Positions 62,422 to 64,000 of a stretch of 64,000 nucleotides of DNA are shown piece by piece. The position numbers were made by a program, and so were the translations under genes. The notes below the pieces were generated by a model, which saw nothing but the letters and a program-made list of their open reading frames with translations, had not been told where the DNA came from and did not search any database. The stretch's first letter is position 1; the number at the start of each line of letters is the position of its first letter. This DNA is from Bedellia somnulentella (taxonomy: Eukaryota > Arthropoda > Insecta > Lepidoptera > Bedelliidae), in assembly GCA_963576735.1 (NCBI GenBank), contig OY755190.1, positions 7,867,695-7,931,694 of the forward strand, in the 5' to 3' direction.

Positions 62422-62882
62422 TATATACATATTTGGCTATAATTTAATTTTTAGATTATCAATGTAAATATTTTTTTAATTGTAAAAATTTAATAAATGT
62501 GTCTTTGCATATACAGTCTATGGGTAAATTATACACATATCAAGTTGGCCCAAAACTAATGTAACTAATATATATTTTTACATGTTTCCTTTAAACATAA
62601 ATTCATGTTTGTATGGCTGAATCCCTTTCCGATTATAAAATATTGAAAATCTATTTTATCATAATCTAGTAACTTGTCCAACTGTTTAATTGACTAATAA
62701 CTGACTACACTTACTCACAACAGAGCATCCGAACTTAAAAATAAATGCAAAATGTACAAGCATACATCATTGTTATGTAGGAATTAGGCAAGTCAGCAAT
62801 TTACACCGCAACACATATCTATAAGCCACTTTATTATACACTTTTAAGTTCAGTTCATTATGAGACATTATACATTCACATA
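62422..62882. other. AT-rich spacer
   Basis: No feature supported. Confidence 0.35.
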
Positions 62883-63121
62883 CAGACATATACTTACGGC
62901 TATACATCCCTAAAAAGGGTAGCCAGAGCTGAGGAATTAAAATTCCTCAGCCACTTTAGGAAAGTCGAGTGGGGAAATGATGGTAAAATAAAGGTTGTTG
63001 GTGATGGGTCTCCAACCGCATCGCCCAAAAATCCCTTAAAAGCCCCAATACTGTAAGTCGCCTCTTACGTACACCCACTGGAAGAAATGGGGTAGTGTTA
63101 TTCTAAGCCGACACTACAAAG
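62883..63121 (-). repeat. SINE-A copy, full length, minus strand
   Basis: CAGACATATACTTACGGC, AGGGTAGCCAGAGCTGAGG, CAACCGCATCGCCC and AGCCGACACTACAAAGCAC in reverse order. Confidence 0.8.
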
Positions 63122-63202
63122 CACTTACAATACTACATACTACACTACATACACTTGTCGTTTTATTAACAAGGTATAATTTCAAGGTGTAATACACTGC
63201 TG

Positions 63203-63313
63203 TGTAGTGTCAGCTTAGAATAAAACTACACCATTTCTTCCGGTGGGTGTACGTAAGAGGCGACTAACGGTATTGGGGCATTTAAGGGATTTTTGGGCGA
63301 TGCCATTGGAGAC
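63203..63313 (+). repeat. SINE-A copy, 5' part, split by SINE-B
   Basis: GCTGTGTAGTGTCAGCTTAG to ATGCCATTGGAGAC, continuing at 63677 after the SINE-B. Confidence 0.85.
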
Positions 63314-63676
63314 ATGATAGTCCAGTGGGTAGAACACCCGCCCGAAAAACAGAAGGGCGTGAGTTCCAATCCTGGGACGGGCCTACACCAATTTGTCTTT
63401 TCTAAAGTCATATGTGTGGTTAATTTATCATGGTTGCTAACGGTGAGGGAAAACATCGTGAGGAAACCCACATGGCTGAGTTGTACTTAGTCATGTGACA
63501 GTGTATTCGTACAAAACGGCGATAGGCCTGCCCCCTATCACGTGAGTACACTGTCTAAGCAAAACGTGGGTACCTTCTCTGGAAACTAGATGGCGCTTGC
63601 CATGTGAGTTCAGGAGTATTGGTACCTCTGCCAACCCCTTCGGGGATAAACGGCGTGAACGTTTATGTTATGTTAT
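63314..63676 (+). repeat. SINE-B inserted in SINE-A, 14-bp TSD
   Basis: Flanked by ATGCCATTGGAGAC at 63300-63313 and 63677-63690. Begins ATGATAGTCCAGTGGGTAG; ends CGTGAACGTTTATG and TTATG. It has the ACTAGATGGCGCTTGCC block. The exact nesting shows SINE-B was active after SINE-A. Confidence 0.9.
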
Positions 63677-63828
63677 ATGCCATTGGAGACCCATCACCAA
63701 CAACCTTTATTTCACCATATTTTCCCCACGCAACTTCCTAAAGTGGCTGAGGAATTTCTAATTCCGTAGCTCTGGCTACCCCTTCAAGGAATTTATAGCC
63801 GTGAGTATAAGTATCTATGTGCAATATC
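63677..63828 (+). repeat. SINE-A copy, 3' part, after SINE-B
   Basis: Starts with the second ATGCCATTGGAGAC, then CCATCACCAACAACC and CCCCTTCAAGGAATTTATAG, CCGTGAGTATAAGTATC. Confidence 0.85.
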
Positions 63829-64000
63829 AAGAAAGATTGATCTTTTCAAGTATCTCGTACAGCACACAATAACTCGTACACAAATCATAATATATCAAAA
63901 CAAATTCCAAGTACACGATTTATTTACCTAAAATTAGATCCATATCGAAGTATGCAAATATTTGAAGCTCGATATACCCCAGTTCTTATTCAGTGGATTG

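Overview
This is an animal nuclear genome window, most likely from a moth or butterfly (Lepidoptera). The evidence is AT-rich background DNA, no operon-like gene packing, tRNA-derived SINEs, Helitron termini of the form TC...CTAGT with a small CG-rich hairpin, a mariner, hAT copies with 8-bp target duplications and several classes of non-LTR retrotransposon. The species cannot be named from the sequence. No host protein-coding gene, rRNA or functional tRNA gene could be supported. A 200-base run of N at 59925-60124 is an assembly gap.

The window is a dense, nested collection of mobile elements. Two short families dominate. SINE-A is about 245 bp, with dozens of full or partial copies on both strands, an A2 subfamily and a (TATG)n tail. 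SINE-B is about 350-380 bp, has tRNA-like A and B boxes and a (TTATG)n tail. Both end in a roughly 45-bp 3' segment that is also the end of a LINE, here called LINE-E, which survives only as 3' coding scraps. The LINE-E stop codon lies inside the shared segment. This looks like one LINE and two SINE families that borrowed its 3' recognition tail.

Region by region. 0-8.6 kb: SINE-A copies, a nearly perfect 394-bp palindrome (6180-6573) joined to a 141-bp direct duplication, and a fold-back SINE-C. 8.6-11.5 kb: a 2.7-kb hAT-type element splits a SINE-A2 copy and itself contains a palindromic MITE and a Helitron, and the Helitron contains a LINE 3' end. 11.5-15.7 kb: the only element with long open frames, a CR1/Jockey-type LINE. 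Its ORF1 is a coiled coil plus a degenerate SGNH-esterase-like domain; its ORF2 is an endonuclease plus reverse transcriptase. ORF2 is in the -1 frame, overlaps ORF1, and a TTTAAAC heptamer sits directly before the ORF1 stop codon. 15.7-25 kb: SINEs, a 156-bp direct-repeat pair, a MITE, a mariner with one premature stop, and a reverse-transcriptase pseudogene on the minus strand.

25-38 kb: SINE-C, Helitrons, a GC-rich inverted-repeat element (31152-31738), a head-to-tail tandem of about 600 bp, and a MITE inside a SINE-B. 39-46 kb: a second hAT-type element (40672-41820) with long inverted arms built of 58-bp repeats, then clustered SINEs and a minus-strand Helitron. 46-59 kb: mostly SINE-A copies in unannotatable AT-rich DNA, plus a duplicated segment in which one copy acquired a perfect hairpin. 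59-64 kb: a PHD-finger LINE ORF1 cut by the gap, SINE-B copies, and a decayed retroelement C-terminal domain with zinc-knuckle and PD...D residues resembling a restriction-like endonuclease.

The parts work together only as mobile-element biology: LINEs supply retrotransposition machinery to SINEs, while DNA transposons and Helitrons insert into and carry them. Family assignments rest on visible motifs and boundary structures; no database search was possible.
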